This document shows positions 1 through 9,018 of a stretch of DNA of 64,000 bases, piece by piece. A program made the position numbers and the translations under genes. A model generated the notes under the pieces. It was given only the letters and a program-made list of their open reading frames with translations, was not told where the DNA came from and made no database searches. This DNA comes from an uncultured Eubacteriales bacterium. Its GTDB lineage: Bacteria > Bacillota > Clostridia > Oscillospirales > CAG-272. The number at the start of each line of letters is the position of its first letter. Within the stretch, counting starts at the first letter, position 1. Where the stretch lies: the NCBI GenBank assembly GCA_934402395.1, contig CAKRTQ010000009.1:1-64000 (forward strand), in the 5' to 3' direction.

Positions 1-35
1 GAATCCGGTAGTCGAACTGCACGGAGGTGAAAACA

Positions 36-1533
36 ATGAATCTTAACCGCTTTATGGAGGACAAGGCTCAAGCCTTGAAAGAGCCACAGTCCAATCCCTC
101 AACATCATGCAACTCTTTCGCTGAGTTGCCCGACGGACATATCCCCGAAGGGCGGAAAAACACTGTCATGTCCCGCATTGCCGGGAAGTTGGTCAAGAGG
201 TACGGCCGATACCCATGAGGCATGGGGGATATTTCTCGAAAAGGCGAGAAACTGCGCCCCACCTTTAAATGAGAACGAATTGGATGGCGTCTGGAGCAGC
301 GCTGTGAAATTCGGCGAAGCGGTTTCCGCTCAACCGGGGTATGTGCCGCCGGAAGAATACAACGATTCCACTTCTTGCAAACCGGATGATTATTCCGACG
401 TCGGACAAGCCTATGCCTTTGCCAAGCACTACCGCAATTATGTCCGCTATTCCCCGGCTACCGACTACATCGTATATGACGGCGTCTGCTGGCAAGAATC
501 AAACCCCCGCTCTCAAGCGGCGATGCAACAGTTTACGGATACCCAACTCGCAGAGGCCGAAGCCTGGCTCACCCGAGCCGAGGAACGCCTGGAACAGCCC
601 GGATTCTGGCAGCAACGCACCATAGCCGACCTACTGATGAAGCCCGAATACTTGGGCCATACGGTCAATTTCCGCACAAGAAGGAAGTCCTTCAAGTGCA
701 AAAAGACCGTGTGGAACGATCCTTCCGAATGGTCGATTTTTGAGAACACCCACGAACCGATCATCGATCAGGAGACATTTGATATCGTCCAGCGTATTCG
801 GGACGGGCGCAGGAGACTTACTCCGATCGGTGAGATGCCGATACTATCCGGAATGCTGTTCTGCGCCGACTGCGGAGCCAAACTGTACCAAGTCAGAGCG
901 AGGGGATGGAAACACGAGCAGAAGTACTTCACCTGTGCATCCTACCGAAAAGGGCAAGGGCTGTGTTCTTCCCACCAAATTCACAATGTCCAGGTGGAAG
1001 AGATCCTACTTCGGCAATTAAAGAGCATTACGGCTTATGCACGTTCCCATGAAACGGAATTTGTTGAACTGGTCACGAAGCAGAACGAAAAGGAATTCAA
1101 TCGCCTGATGCGTAGCAGCAACAAGGAACTTGTTCAGGTGAAAGAACGCATCAAGAAGCTGGATGGTATCATGCAGCGGCTCTACGAGGACAATATCGAC
1201 GGGAAAATATCCGACGGTCGTTTTTCCAGAATGTCCGCCACCTACGAAACCGAGCAAAAACAATTGGATGCAAGAGTCTCAGAACTGGAGGCGGCCTTTG
1301 CGGAAGCTCGGGAGCAACGCCTGAATGTAGATTCTTTCTTGGAAATGGTTCGCCGGTACACGGACATTACGGAGCTCACAGCAGAGATCATCCGCTCTTT
1401 CGTGGAGAAGATCGAGGTGAAGAAACCGGAGAAAGTCCCCGGCACACGGACAAAAAAGCAGACCTTGGTCATATGGTGGAACTTCATCGGCGTGGTCGAA
1501 ATCCCGCAACAAGAGCAAAAAGAAACGGCATAG
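36..1533 (+). pseudogene. Chimeric remnant: phage/ICE-type DNA primase N-terminus joined to serine recombinase C-terminus
   Basis: The 5' part resembles mobile-element primases: a PriCT-like segment (NTVMSRIAGKLVKRYG), then a D5_N-like segment (RYSPATDYIVYDGVCWQES). It starts at ATG 36 behind GGAGGTG. The primase frame breaks near 205-215: the first frame stops at 216-218 and the homologous continuation (THEAWGIF) lies in the ORF that runs on to 1533. From about 610 the same open frame changes identity to the C-terminal half of a large serine recombinase: recombinase domain (THEPIIDQETFDIVQRIRDG), zinc ribbon (CADCGAKL then CASYRKG) and a coiled-coil tail. No catalytic resolvase domain and no primase active site remain. 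What is seen is an in-frame fusion of two unrelated gene fragments; that it is decayed rather than functional is inference. Confidence 0.8.
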
Positions 1534-1608
1534 CCTACATGATCGTAAGCTACGCTGTTTCCTTTGAGTACCTTTCGTCCTTAAGTGAATGCGGACTTGC
1601 GCGGTCCT

Positions 1609-1741
1609 TTTTGTTTTGCCTTTTCTTCCGGTCCTGAACCCGTGCCACTCTCGCGCAACAGTCGGCAGACCAACGGGCGGCTGATGTTTCGCACGCTCGC
1701 GGGCAAAACTGTTAATTCCAGGATGTCACTGGTTCAAGTCC
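1609..1741 (+). repeat. Dispersed repeat, long copy 1, ending in a tRNA T-arm-like motif
   Basis: About 130 bp that recurs with few changes at 4458-4578. Both copies contain the blocks TTCCGGTCCTGAAC, CGCACGCTCGCGGGC and GTTAATTCCAGG. This copy ends in CACTGGTTCAAGTCC, the form of a tRNA T-stem and loop. It lies directly downstream of the recombinase remnant, which suggests debris of an element that used a tRNA 3' end as attachment site. An AACTCGT/ACGAGTT hairpin follows at about 1749-1775. The remaining bases before the ABC gene show no other gene. Confidence 0.6.
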
Positions 1742-1922
1742 AGCCAACTCGTTCCGCAAACGTGACGAGTTTTGTGGAGACAAAATCCTTTTTATTCTTA
1801 TGTTTGAAAACGATTTTGAATATTCACAATTGCAATATTATAAAAAATGTTGAGAAATAATAATTTTATGGCATAATAATGAGTAAAGGGTGCTTTTTAC
1901 GTTATTCAAGGGAGGTGAAAAT

Positions 1923-3692
1923 ATGCTCAAAGGGTTGATTTTCTTTATAAAGTTCAGCTGGAAAAACAGAAAGTCATATTTGATCTTGAATATAATAAAT
2001 CAAATCTTTTTTGGAGTGCTACCGCTGATAATAATTGCTCTGCCCAAATTTATTATTGACGAGCTGATGTCTGAGCAGCGGATCGATAGGATAGCAATAT
2101 ATGTTGCCATCCTACTCGTAACTATTTTTATAAGCAACTGGGGAAGCACACATCTCAAGCTAAAGATAATGTCCGAGCGCTGTTATCTGTCAGCGGCTTT
2201 CGGCGAATATATGCATACGAAGCTTGTGAATGCCGATTTTTGCAATCTGGAAGATCCGAAATACTACGATATCAGAGAAAAAGCAAATAAATTCTTATAC
2301 GGCGACTGGCACGGATTTTCGTATGTTTTGGAGAGTGCGCTTTCGATAGTCGGAAAAATTCTTACCTCGGTTGGGATCATTGTCATTATTTCAACAATGA
2401 GCATATGGATCGTGCTTGTTTTCATAGCGATGGTGACTCTCGGCTCAATAATAGATTACAAAGCCAAGAAAAAAGCTCATAGGTTTTCTGTGGATGCTGT
2501 CTGGATAGAGCGCCGCTGGAATTACTTTACCCGTATTCTCGAAGACCCCACGTATTCAAAAGAGATCCGTATGAATCAGATCGGTGGATGGCTGATCGAT
2601 GAGGAGAAAAATCATGCATACGGCGCAATAGAATTCTATAAAAAGCGCAATGCCTGCTCGTCCGTATCAAGTTTTTTCAATGCTGTTCTTAATTTGATAC
2701 AGAATTTAGTAACGTACATTTATCTTATCTCGGAAGTCCTGCACGGAATGATATCCATAGGCAGTTTTACTATGTATGTGTCTGCCGTGACGTCTTTTTC
2801 AAATGCAATAAAAAGCGTGATCACGAGTATACTTGATATAAAAGTATACGGAATATATTACAATGCATTGGAACAATATTTAAGCATCAAAGAGACCATG
2901 CGGGAAAACGAAAAAAGACCATTGCCCGATTCTGAGCACTATAAAATAGAGTTTCGTAATGTATCATTCAGATATCCGGGGCAAAGCACATATGCATTAA
3001 AAAACATAAACATCACGATAGGAGCGGGTGAGAAGCTTTCCGTTGTCGGAGAAAACGGTTCCGGCAAAACCACATTTATAAAATTGCTTTGCCGGCTTTA
3101 TGATCCGACAGAAGGCGAGATATTATTCAACGGGATCAACATACGCGAGATCGATTATGATGCGTATATATGTCAATTTGCGGCTGTTTTTCAGGATTTC
3201 AAATTGTTCTCCTTCTCTGTAAAGGATAATATCGTTTGGGGTGACGATTCGGACGGCACTCGCACGAAGGCGATCAAATTGACGGATGACATCGGTCTTG
3301 GCAAAAAGATCGGGAAGCTTCCCCGCGGAATAGACACGACCGTATACAAAGAATTTGACGCAAACGGGTTTGAGCCGTCGGGAGGCGAGGCGCAGAAGAT
3401 CGCCATTGCCCGTGCTGTTGCCAAGGATGCACGGATCATCATTTTGGATGAACCCCTGTCGGCGCTTGACCCCAAAGCGGAATATGAAATATTCAAGGAT
3501 TTCGATAAATTGGTCGGCAACAATACTGCCGTGTATATTTCGCATCGTCTTTCCTCCTGCCGATCCTGTGACAATATTGCGGTATTCGATAACGGCGAAA
3601 TATGTGAATTCGGTACCCACGATGAGCTGATAAAGAAAAAAGGCAAATACAATGAGTTGTATTCGCTTCAGGCGCAGTATTATGTGGTTTGA
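1923..3692 (+). CDS. ABC exporter half-transporter (permease fused to ATPase)
   Basis: A 589-residue type I exporter. The N-terminal ~320 residues carry about six hydrophobic segments; the C-terminal domain is a complete ATPase with Walker A (GENGSGKTT), Q-loop (VFQDF), signature (PSGGE, a variant of LSGGQ), Walker B and catalytic Glu (IIILDEP) and H-loop (ISHRLSS). ATG 1923 is chosen over the upstream in-frame ATG 1890 because GGAGGTG lies six bases before it. The gene is AT-rich relative to the housekeeping genes and stands alone between repeat copies, which suggests transfer. It resembles in layout the exporter at 12245, with the same SALDPKAEY stretch after Walker B. Peptide or bacteriocin export is plausible but no substrate gene is recognisable nearby. 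Confidence 0.9.
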   Translation: MLKGLIFFIKFSWKNRKSYLILNIINQIFFGVLPLIIIALPKFIIDELMSEQRIDRIAIYVAILLVTIFISNWGSTHLKLKIMSERCYLSAAFGEYMHTKLVNADFCNLEDPKYYDIREKANKFLYGDWHGFSYVLESALSIVGKILTSVGIIVIISTMSIWIVLVFIAMVTLGSIIDYKAKKKAHRFSVDAVWIERRWNYFTRILEDPTYSKEIRMNQIGGWLIDEEKNHAYGAIEFYKKRNACSSVSSFFNAVLNLIQNLVTYIYLISEVLHGMISIGSFTMYVSAVTSFSNAIKSVITSILDIKVYGIYYNALEQYLSIKETMRENEKRPLPDSEHYKIEFRNVSFRYPGQSTYALKNINITIGAGEKLSVVGENGSGKTTFIKLLCRLYDPTEGEILFNGINIREIDYDAYICQFAAVFQDFKLFSFSVKDNIVWGDDSDGTRTKAIKLTDDIGLGKKIGKLPRGIDTTVYKEFDANGFEPSGGEAQKIAIARAVAKDARIIILDEPLSALDPKAEYEIFKDFDKLVGNNTAVYISHRLSSCRSCDNIAVFDNGEICEFGTHDELIKKKGKYNELYSLQAQYYVV

Positions 3693-3810
3693 CGCGGTAG
3701 GTATTGTTGATCTCCGTTTGCCGTTATAGCGGAAAAACAATTATTATGTTCTGAACGAGGAATAGGATGCCTTCTGGAGTTATTCGGAATTTGTAAATTG
3801 TAAGCGCATG

Positions 3811-3860
3811 AAACCGTTAATTCCAGGGTGTCACTGGTTCAAGTCCGGTAGGGGGAGTCA
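3811..3860 (+). repeat. Short copy of the repeat with tRNA 3'-end-like sequence
   Basis: The block AAACCGTTAATTCCAGGGTG is shared with copies at 1.7 and 4.56 kb. It is followed by a T-arm-like hairpin: ACTGG (3833-3837), seven-base loop TTCAAGT, CCGGT (3845-3849), then a seven-base acceptor-like run and TCA. There is no D-arm or anticodon arm upstream, so this is not a whole tRNA. The rest of 3693-3986 shows no gene. Confidence 0.5.
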
Positions 3861-3986
3861 AGTGTAGGGGGCTATAAGTCTTTTCTTACAGACTGCCATT
3901 TTTACATTGGTGCAAATAATTGAAATGCACCACGCAATGTGCCCAAATTAGGGTAAAGACAAATCAGAATTTACAAGAGGTGTGTT

Positions 3987-4322
3987 ATGATACACAAAAT
4001 GAACCTATGTCATGATCCATTCGTAAAGATAAAAGAACAAACAAAAACAATAGAAATGCGGCTATTTGATGAGAAGCGTTCGTCAATATCAACTGGTGAT
4101 ACCATCATATTTACAGACACAAGCAATGAAGAGAAAATTGAATGTTTGGTAATCAATATGTATCGTTATCCAACGTTTGAAGAATTGTATCGGCATCACA
4201 GTAAAGCATCCATCGGATATACCAAAGACGAGATTGCAAATCCGAAAGACATGTTCGCGTATTATTCTGACGGAATGATACAGAAATACGGTGTTGTTGC
4301 CATTGAAATACAAGTTCGTTAA
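3987..4322 (+). CDS. ASCH domain protein
   Basis: 111 residues matching the compact ASCH beta-barrel family: the N-terminal charged stretch (KTIEMRLFDEKR) followed by GDTIIF, and the C-terminal YGVVAIEI strand. ASCH proteins are predicted RNA-binding or RNA-modifying proteins related to PUA domains; the role of this one is unknown. The start has AGAGGTG about six bases upstream. It sits alone between repeat copies, in AT-rich sequence, so it is probably cargo of the accessory region. No partner gene is adjacent. Confidence 0.8.
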   Translation: MIHKMNLCHDPFVKIKEQTKTIEMRLFDEKRSSISTGDTIIFTDTSNEEKIECLVINMYRYPTFEELYRHHSKASIGYTKDEIANPKDMFAYYSDGMIQKYGVVAIEIQVR

Positions 4323-4457
4323 CTTACGATTTGTCGAGATGGGTAAAAATATGGGAGTTGATGAATGCATACCATTTGTTACGCTTTTAATAATCACCCC
4401 AACACAAAAAGTACTTATCGTCTGACACACTTTCGAAAATTATCCGAAAAAACAAGA

Positions 4458-4578
4458 TTTTGTTTTGCCTTTTCTTCCGGTCCTGAACCTGTGCCACTCT
4501 CGCGCAACGGTCGGCAGCCCGCAGGGCGGCTGATGTTTCGCACGCTCGCGGGCGAAACCGTTAATTCCAGGGTGTCAT
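4458..4578 (+). repeat. Dispersed repeat, long copy 2
   Basis: Second long copy of the repeat at 1609-1741, sharing the TTCCGGTCCTGAAC, CTGATGTTTCGCACGCTCGC and GTTAATTCCAGGGTGTCA blocks. It lacks the T-arm-like end. The block from 4323 to 4700 contains no other feature. Confidence 0.6.
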
Positions 4579-4710
4579 ATCTTCGTTTTTGTTTTATTGG
4601 CATGAGCCAGTATCAGGGGGGAACAGTGACTTGTATGTAAAAGTAAGACGCCGCTCCCTTGCTTTTTTGCCGAGTAATGCGACTTGGCAGTTGAAAAATA
4701 GATTTTTCTA

Positions 4711-4764
4711 TTGAAAAAAGCTTTTCGGTGTGTTATAATATGACTGCATGAACGAATTTGGTCA
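4711..4764 (+). promoter_or_regulatory. Promoter with TetR-type operator before the TetR pseudogene
   Basis: TTGAAA (4711-4716), 17 bases, TATAAT (4734-4739). TGACTG (4741-4746) and TGGTCA (4759-4764) just downstream form an imperfect inverted repeat at the expected transcription start. The layout matches 37784-37836 before the intact paralogous TetR gene, so it is the relic of an autoregulated promoter. Confidence 0.65.
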
Positions 4765-4778
4765 TATTTACAGGTGGC

Positions 4779-5323
4779 GTGGATTTGGCTTTTTTGATTT
4801 TAAACCGAGCAGATTAATATATGCTCGGTATGCGGAAAACTTCGGGTGACCAGTTAACGCAAGCTGTTGGAATTACAAAGGGCTCTTTTTGCAGATTTCT
4901 TGAATCCAAAGAACTGTTCTTTGCAGTCTTTGAAGATATTCATACCGAACTCTATGATATTGCCGATTGAGTGCTCCGTGAAATATTGGCTTGCAGCCGG
5001 AAGAGCGGGCGGAAGAGGCTATTCTCGCCGTTTGCAAGCGAATTCCGGACACCGATGCGATGACTTTTATTGAAAATGATGTATCGTCAATTCTGCAAAG
5101 ACTTCCCGATAATATAAATTCAGAGCATTATCACGATGATGAAACGCATATTAGTGCCTTGCTTGAAGCAAATGTACTCAGCCCAAAGGTGGTGCAGAGC
5201 TGACGACCACAACGGTGCGTGGATTGATTTTAACGATTTCCCACAAGGAGCAAATTGGTTCCCTTTATCCGCAGTGCTGGATCTATTGGTGCGCGGCGCC
5301 TGTGCGGAATTATTTTCATAAAA
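4779..5323 (+). pseudogene. TetR-family regulator, degraded paralogue of the gene at 37857
   Basis: Fragments align along the intact 193-residue TetR at 37857-38438: the HTH region (LTQAVGITKGSF) and ELYDIAD in the frame from 4821, stopped by TGA at 4968-4970; then ILAVCKRI, ILQRLPDNIN and HYHDDETHI in the ORF ending at 5203; then VRGLIL and YPQCWI in another frame. The extreme N-terminus is also lost through a stop at about 4817. At least two frameshifts and two stops make a functional product impossible. It precedes the membrane protein and hydrolase genes it presumably once controlled. Confidence 0.85.
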
Positions 5324-5327
5324 AGCG

Positions 5328-5379
5328 AAAGCTGCCGTAAGGCGGCTTTTCAAAGGCAATGCGGTTAGCATAGTCTAAC
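5328..5379 (+). terminator. Terminator-like hairpin plus GTTAG/CTAAC inverted repeat
   Basis: AAAGCTGCC (5328-5336) pairs with GGCGGCTTT (5341-5349), with a T-rich end. GTTAG (5364-5368), six bases, CTAAC (5375-5379) follows. The same order, hairpin then GTTAGCA-AGTCTAAC, is present after the intact TetR at 38487-38536. The second palindrome may be an operator for the downstream genes. Confidence 0.5.
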
Positions 5380-5405
5380 TGTCGCTGAGCAGAGGAGTAT
5401 CAAGG

Positions 5406-6128
5406 ATGAATATTTAAGAGCTGAAACAATACAGAAGCGATTCGCTTCTCGGGACGCTGGGCGCATTTCTGATGCTTGTCGGCGATCTTTGCCTGAGTGT
5501 AATTCCGGCAAGCCAAAGTGACAGCGGACTGTTTATTAGAGAAGCATACCTGAACGGGACAAGGGAAGCGTGGCGACTGCCGCTGCTTATTTCAACCGGG
5601 CTTGTCGGTATAGCGCTGGGATTTTTCACGGTTCGGGTGTCGTACCGTCAGATATTGCCGCGGTATCGCAAGACACGGATGACGGTTCTTGTCGGCGGCG
5701 TGATATATGTAGCCACAGCCGGTGCACTGCACTTGTTCATCGGCAGCCTTGCCGATTGGACAGCCACATTGTCGCCGCTGCTCGGACGGGAAGAAACGAT
5801 AACCTTGATGCAGAAGTATTACAGCCGTCTGATGCCCGCAATGTACTTCGCGTATGCGGGAATGATTCTGCTGATTCTCGCGAGTGTTTTTGCGGTGCTG
5901 ACGAAAAAGACGGTTCTCCCGCAGAGGATGTTTGCCCAGCATATGATCGTTTTTCAGGTCGTGTTAGTGGTGATTCCGGATATCCGGCAGGCGCTTGGCG
6001 CAGATATTTCCATATGGGATTTTGTTTTGAGCCAGGGCTCCGGCAATGCGGCGCTGTGCATCTGGATGTTTGCGAACGCCGCTTGGGCGGGCAGAAAAAC
6101 GAAAAAGATAAATGCTGAGGTGAGCTGA
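5406..6128 (+). pseudogene. Integral membrane protein with a stop at codon 4
   Basis: The natural start appears to be ATG 5406 (AGAGGAG upstream), but the fourth codon is TAA (5415-5417). The frame then continues without further stops (ELKQYRSDSLLGTLGAFLML) to 6128 with about six hydrophobic segments. Initiation at the internal ATG 5472 would give 218 residues and lose the start of the first helix; no ribosome binding site precedes it. It resembles small membrane proteins of clostridial TetR-led loci (possibly DUF6796-like; I am not certain). The hydrolase gene begins two bases after its stop. Confidence 0.6.
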
Positions 6129-6129
6129 C

Positions 6130-7083
6130 ATGGATAAAATGAAGGGCAACAGTGTTGTTGTCGCAGAAAATAAGAAAATCAGTGCATTCGCGCATTTGCT
6201 GCGCGGGATATATAAGATTTCCGGCGCGAAAAAGGCGTTCGGTCTGCCGGAGGACGAGATCACAAAGGTCATCGAAAAGCAAAACCGCCATCGCGGCGTA
6301 TTTATACCCACCGACCGCAAGGCATATTATGAGGCAATAACGGTGAACGGATTTCCGTGTCTGATTGTCCGTGAAAAACCGGAACCGTTGGAGCGTGCGA
6401 TCCTTTACTTTTTCGGCGGCGGCATGGTAATTGGTCCCGATAATGGCGACCTGCCTGTGATGCGCAAGCTGATGCGGGACACCGGGTGCGATGTGTGGTT
6501 CCCGTTTTATCCGCTCTGTATGGAGCATTGCATCACCGAAACTTGCGCAATGGTGTACGAATGCTATCGCAAAATGATAGAGTTTTACGGCGGCGGAAAT
6601 GTCAGCACCTGCGGTTTTTCTTCAGGCGGAGCGCTTGCACTCGGCATTGCGGCACATAACAATGCGCAGGCACATCCGCTGCCGCAACCGAGGCACATTG
6701 TTGCCGTCTCTCCGGGAGAGGTGCCGTGGAACGATGCCGAAAAGGCACGGATGTAAGAGTTGAATGCAAGGGACGTTGCTATCGACTACGCCTTTATGGT
6801 GACGGTTGAAAAGTTCATGCGCCACGGGCAAAAGGATGTACCGGGCTATATGATCTTCGGTTCGCGCGGAGATTTTTCCGGCGTGGACGATGTTCATTTC
6901 TTCTATTCCGCAGACGAGGTGCTTTACGGCGCCCTGCCGGACTTTGAGGAAGCCTGCAAACGCGCCAAGGTTCCATACACCGCCTTTGCCCGACCGAAGA
7001 TGGTTCACTGCTACTGTATGCTTCCATACTTCAAAGAGGCGCGTGAGGACTTTACCAAGATCACGGAGATTCTGAAGAAATGA
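6130..7083 (+). pseudogene. Alpha/beta hydrolase (HSL/fold-3 type) split by an in-frame TAA
   Basis: One continuous frame of 318 codons interrupted only by TAA at 6754-6756. The first part has the oxyanion-hole glycines (YFFGGGMVIG) and the nucleophile elbow GFSSGG. The second part has the remaining core and a His-containing end (MVHCYCMLPYF) where the catalytic His is expected. Total length equals that of the family. No ribosome binding site precedes the second piece, and the pieces lack activity alone by family logic (Ser and His are separated). A single nonsense mutation is the simplest reading. It is coupled to the membrane gene upstream and followed by two more hydrolases. Confidence 0.75.
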
Positions 7084-7098
7084 GATCGGAGCAATGCT

Positions 7099-7881
7099 AT
7101 GAAATGCTTTGAATTCGGCACGGAGAACCCGGAACTTATGGTTCTGTTCCATGGCGGCGGCACAAGCTATCTCGGCATGCTGCCAACAGCGAAAGAAATG
7201 GCTAAGGTCTATCATGTGGTGCTTGTTGCTTACGATGGATTCAATCCTGACGAGCCGGAAACGGAGTTCGTATCGCCGATGGACGAAGCCAAACGGCTCG
7301 GCGATTATATCGTGGCACATTACGGTGGCAAGATCGACATTCTCTACGGCATTTCCTACGGATGCCGCGTACTGATGGAGGTCCTTGCAAATAAGCGTCT
7401 GACGATCACAACAACGATCGCCGACGGTATGGGGCTTCGGGACTATCCCAACATCAAGAGCAAGTGGGGCAAGGATGTTTATTGTTTCTTCTTTACTGGT
7501 CTTTTTTATGCGATCATGGGTCATCCGGGACCGAAAAGAAAGAAGTTTCTTGCAAAGATCTCAGGGCGGACGCTTGAAGAAGCCGACCGTATCCTTTACG
7601 GCAAGGCGACATGGCGCAGCTGGAAGAACCAGGACTACGATCTGATCGGCAAAAAGACAGACTATTCCCTATTTGAAAGAACCGATATGTTCCTATGGTA
7701 TGGGATCAGGGGCAGTGTGGACAAAAAACTGTCGGCAGGGCTTGAGACCCTGAAGAGAACCGGATATCCGTTTGAAACAAAGATCTTTACGAATCTGGGT
7801 CACGGCGGCCTTGCCGGTGAACATCCGGAAGAGTTTTTACAAGAAGTTCAGGCGGCGCACCGGCACTCCTTGGAGCAATGA
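7099..7881 (+). CDS. Alpha/beta hydrolase
   Basis: 260 residues with the alpha/beta hydrolase order: oxyanion region FHGGGTSY near residue 17, nucleophile elbow GISYGC around residue 84 and a C-terminal NLGHGGLAGEHPEEF that supplies the His. The cap region is rich in aromatic residues. Substrate is not predictable. The gene starts 15 bases after the split hydrolase and is the first of two similar intact hydrolases, so the locus looks like an expanded hydrolase cluster once under the TetR relic at 4779. Confidence 0.8.
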   Translation: MKCFEFGTENPELMVLFHGGGTSYLGMLPTAKEMAKVYHVVLVAYDGFNPDEPETEFVSPMDEAKRLGDYIVAHYGGKIDILYGISYGCRVLMEVLANKRLTITTTIADGMGLRDYPNIKSKWGKDVYCFFFTGLFYAIMGHPGPKRKKFLAKISGRTLEEADRILYGKATWRSWKNQDYDLIGKKTDYSLFERTDMFLWYGIRGSVDKKLSAGLETLKRTGYPFETKIFTNLGHGGLAGEHPEEFLQEVQAAHRHSLEQ

Positions 7882-7982
7882 CAGAGAGCGATCCGGAAAA
7901 ATAAAGCTGTAAAATCCGGAATGATCGGATGGTATGAGAGTTTTGAAGTATAGAAAAAACAAGAAAAGAGAGGCGTGGGACG

Positions 7983-8750
7983 ATGAAGATCTATACATTC
8001 GGGAAAGAAGACGCACCGGCTGTTTTGCTGCTGCCGGGCACCTGCTGCCACTGGAAGAGCAACTTTGGGCATGTGATACCGCTGCTTGAAACGGACTTTC
8101 GGGTGCTCTGTGCCAGCTATGACGGCTTTGACGAGACCGAGCGGACGGAATTTCCGACAATGATCGAAGAAACCGAAAAAATCGAGGATTACATACAAAA
8201 GCATTGCGGCGGGCATATCCGCGCGGCTTACGGCTGCTCCCTCGGCGGTTCATTCGTCGGGCTGCTGGCTGCAAGGGAACGCATTCACATGGACTATGGC
8301 ATTTTAGGCAGTTCTGATCTTGATCAGGCGTCGAAATTTGCCGCTAAGCTTCAGACCGATTTGCTGCTGCCCCTCATTTATCCGGTGATACGCGACGGTC
8401 GGTTCAAAAGCCGTTTTTTGCAAAAGCGGATGGAAAAACGCACGGCTCAGATGGGCGATTATGTGAAAGCGTTTATGGAAATGTTCGGCGGCGCACGTCC
8501 CTATGTCACAGAGCAAAGCTGCAAAAATCAGTTTTACTCCGACCTTATCACGCCGCTGCCGGACAAAATCGATGTGCCGGGCACTGAATTCCATATTTTC
8601 TATGCCCTCAAAATGGGCGAAAACTACCGTGCTCGCTATGAACGGCACTTTGCCCATCCGGTGATCCATGAGCAGAATTTGCAGCACGAGGAGCTGCTCG
8701 CTTGTTGCCCGGAGCAATGGGCGGCGCTTGTCAGGAAAATCATCGGCTGA
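7983..8750 (+). CDS. Alpha/beta hydrolase
   Basis: 255 residues, similar to the preceding gene at the N-terminus (KIYTFGKEDAPAVLLLPG against KCFEFGTENPELMVLFHG). The nucleophile elbow is GCSLGG near residue 84 and the likely His is in QNLQHEELL near the C-terminus. GAGAGG lies upstream of ATG 7983. Probably arose by tandem duplication. Substrate unknown. Confidence 0.8.
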   Translation: MKIYTFGKEDAPAVLLLPGTCCHWKSNFGHVIPLLETDFRVLCASYDGFDETERTEFPTMIEETEKIEDYIQKHCGGHIRAAYGCSLGGSFVGLLAARERIHMDYGILGSSDLDQASKFAAKLQTDLLLPLIYPVIRDGRFKSRFLQKRMEKRTAQMGDYVKAFMEMFGGARPYVTEQSCKNQFYSDLITPLPDKIDVPGTEFHIFYALKMGENYRARYERHFAHPVIHEQNLQHEELLACCPEQWAALVRKIIG

Positions 8751-8784
8751 AAAGTGCTGATAAATTACAGCAAGGCACCAACGC

Positions 8785-9006
8785 GCTTCGGTCAGGAGCT
8801 TGCTGATTCCTGTGAGAGGGCAGTCCGAGGATATGGGAGAGCTTTCGTTTCTTCCTGCGTTTGTTGGCTTTGGGGTCGGCGCGTGGATTTTGCTTGCGCT
8901 TGACCGTTTGATACCACATCTGTATGCTGGCAGCGAACATGCCGAGAGACCGAACCCCAAGCTCGGCTGCACAGTCATAATGGTGCCGCATATGGCATTG
9001 GGTTAA
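8785..9006 (+). pseudogene. Internal fragment of a ZIP-family metal transporter
   Basis: The frame reads ASVRSLLIPVRGQSEDMGEL, then FLPAFVGFGVGAWILLALDR and LIPHLYAGSEHAERPNPKL, ending at TAA 9004-9006. This corresponds to the ASVWSLLIP and LDRxIPHLH segments of ZupT/ZIP zinc transporters, from inside one membrane helix through the next and into the cytoplasmic loop. The metal-binding helices (HNIPEG) that should follow are missing and no start precedes it. It is a deletion relic between the hydrolase and the recombinase chimera. Confidence 0.65.
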
Positions 9007-9018
9007 GGAGAGGATGCA

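Noticed and set aside
3811..3860. Possible tRNA gene
   Set aside because: Only a T-arm and acceptor-like 3' strand are present; no D-arm, anticodon arm or matching 5' acceptor strand upstream.
6622..7524. 300-codon minus-strand frame across the hydrolase genes
   Set aside because: Overlaps two recognisable alpha/beta hydrolases on the plus strand and has no motif.
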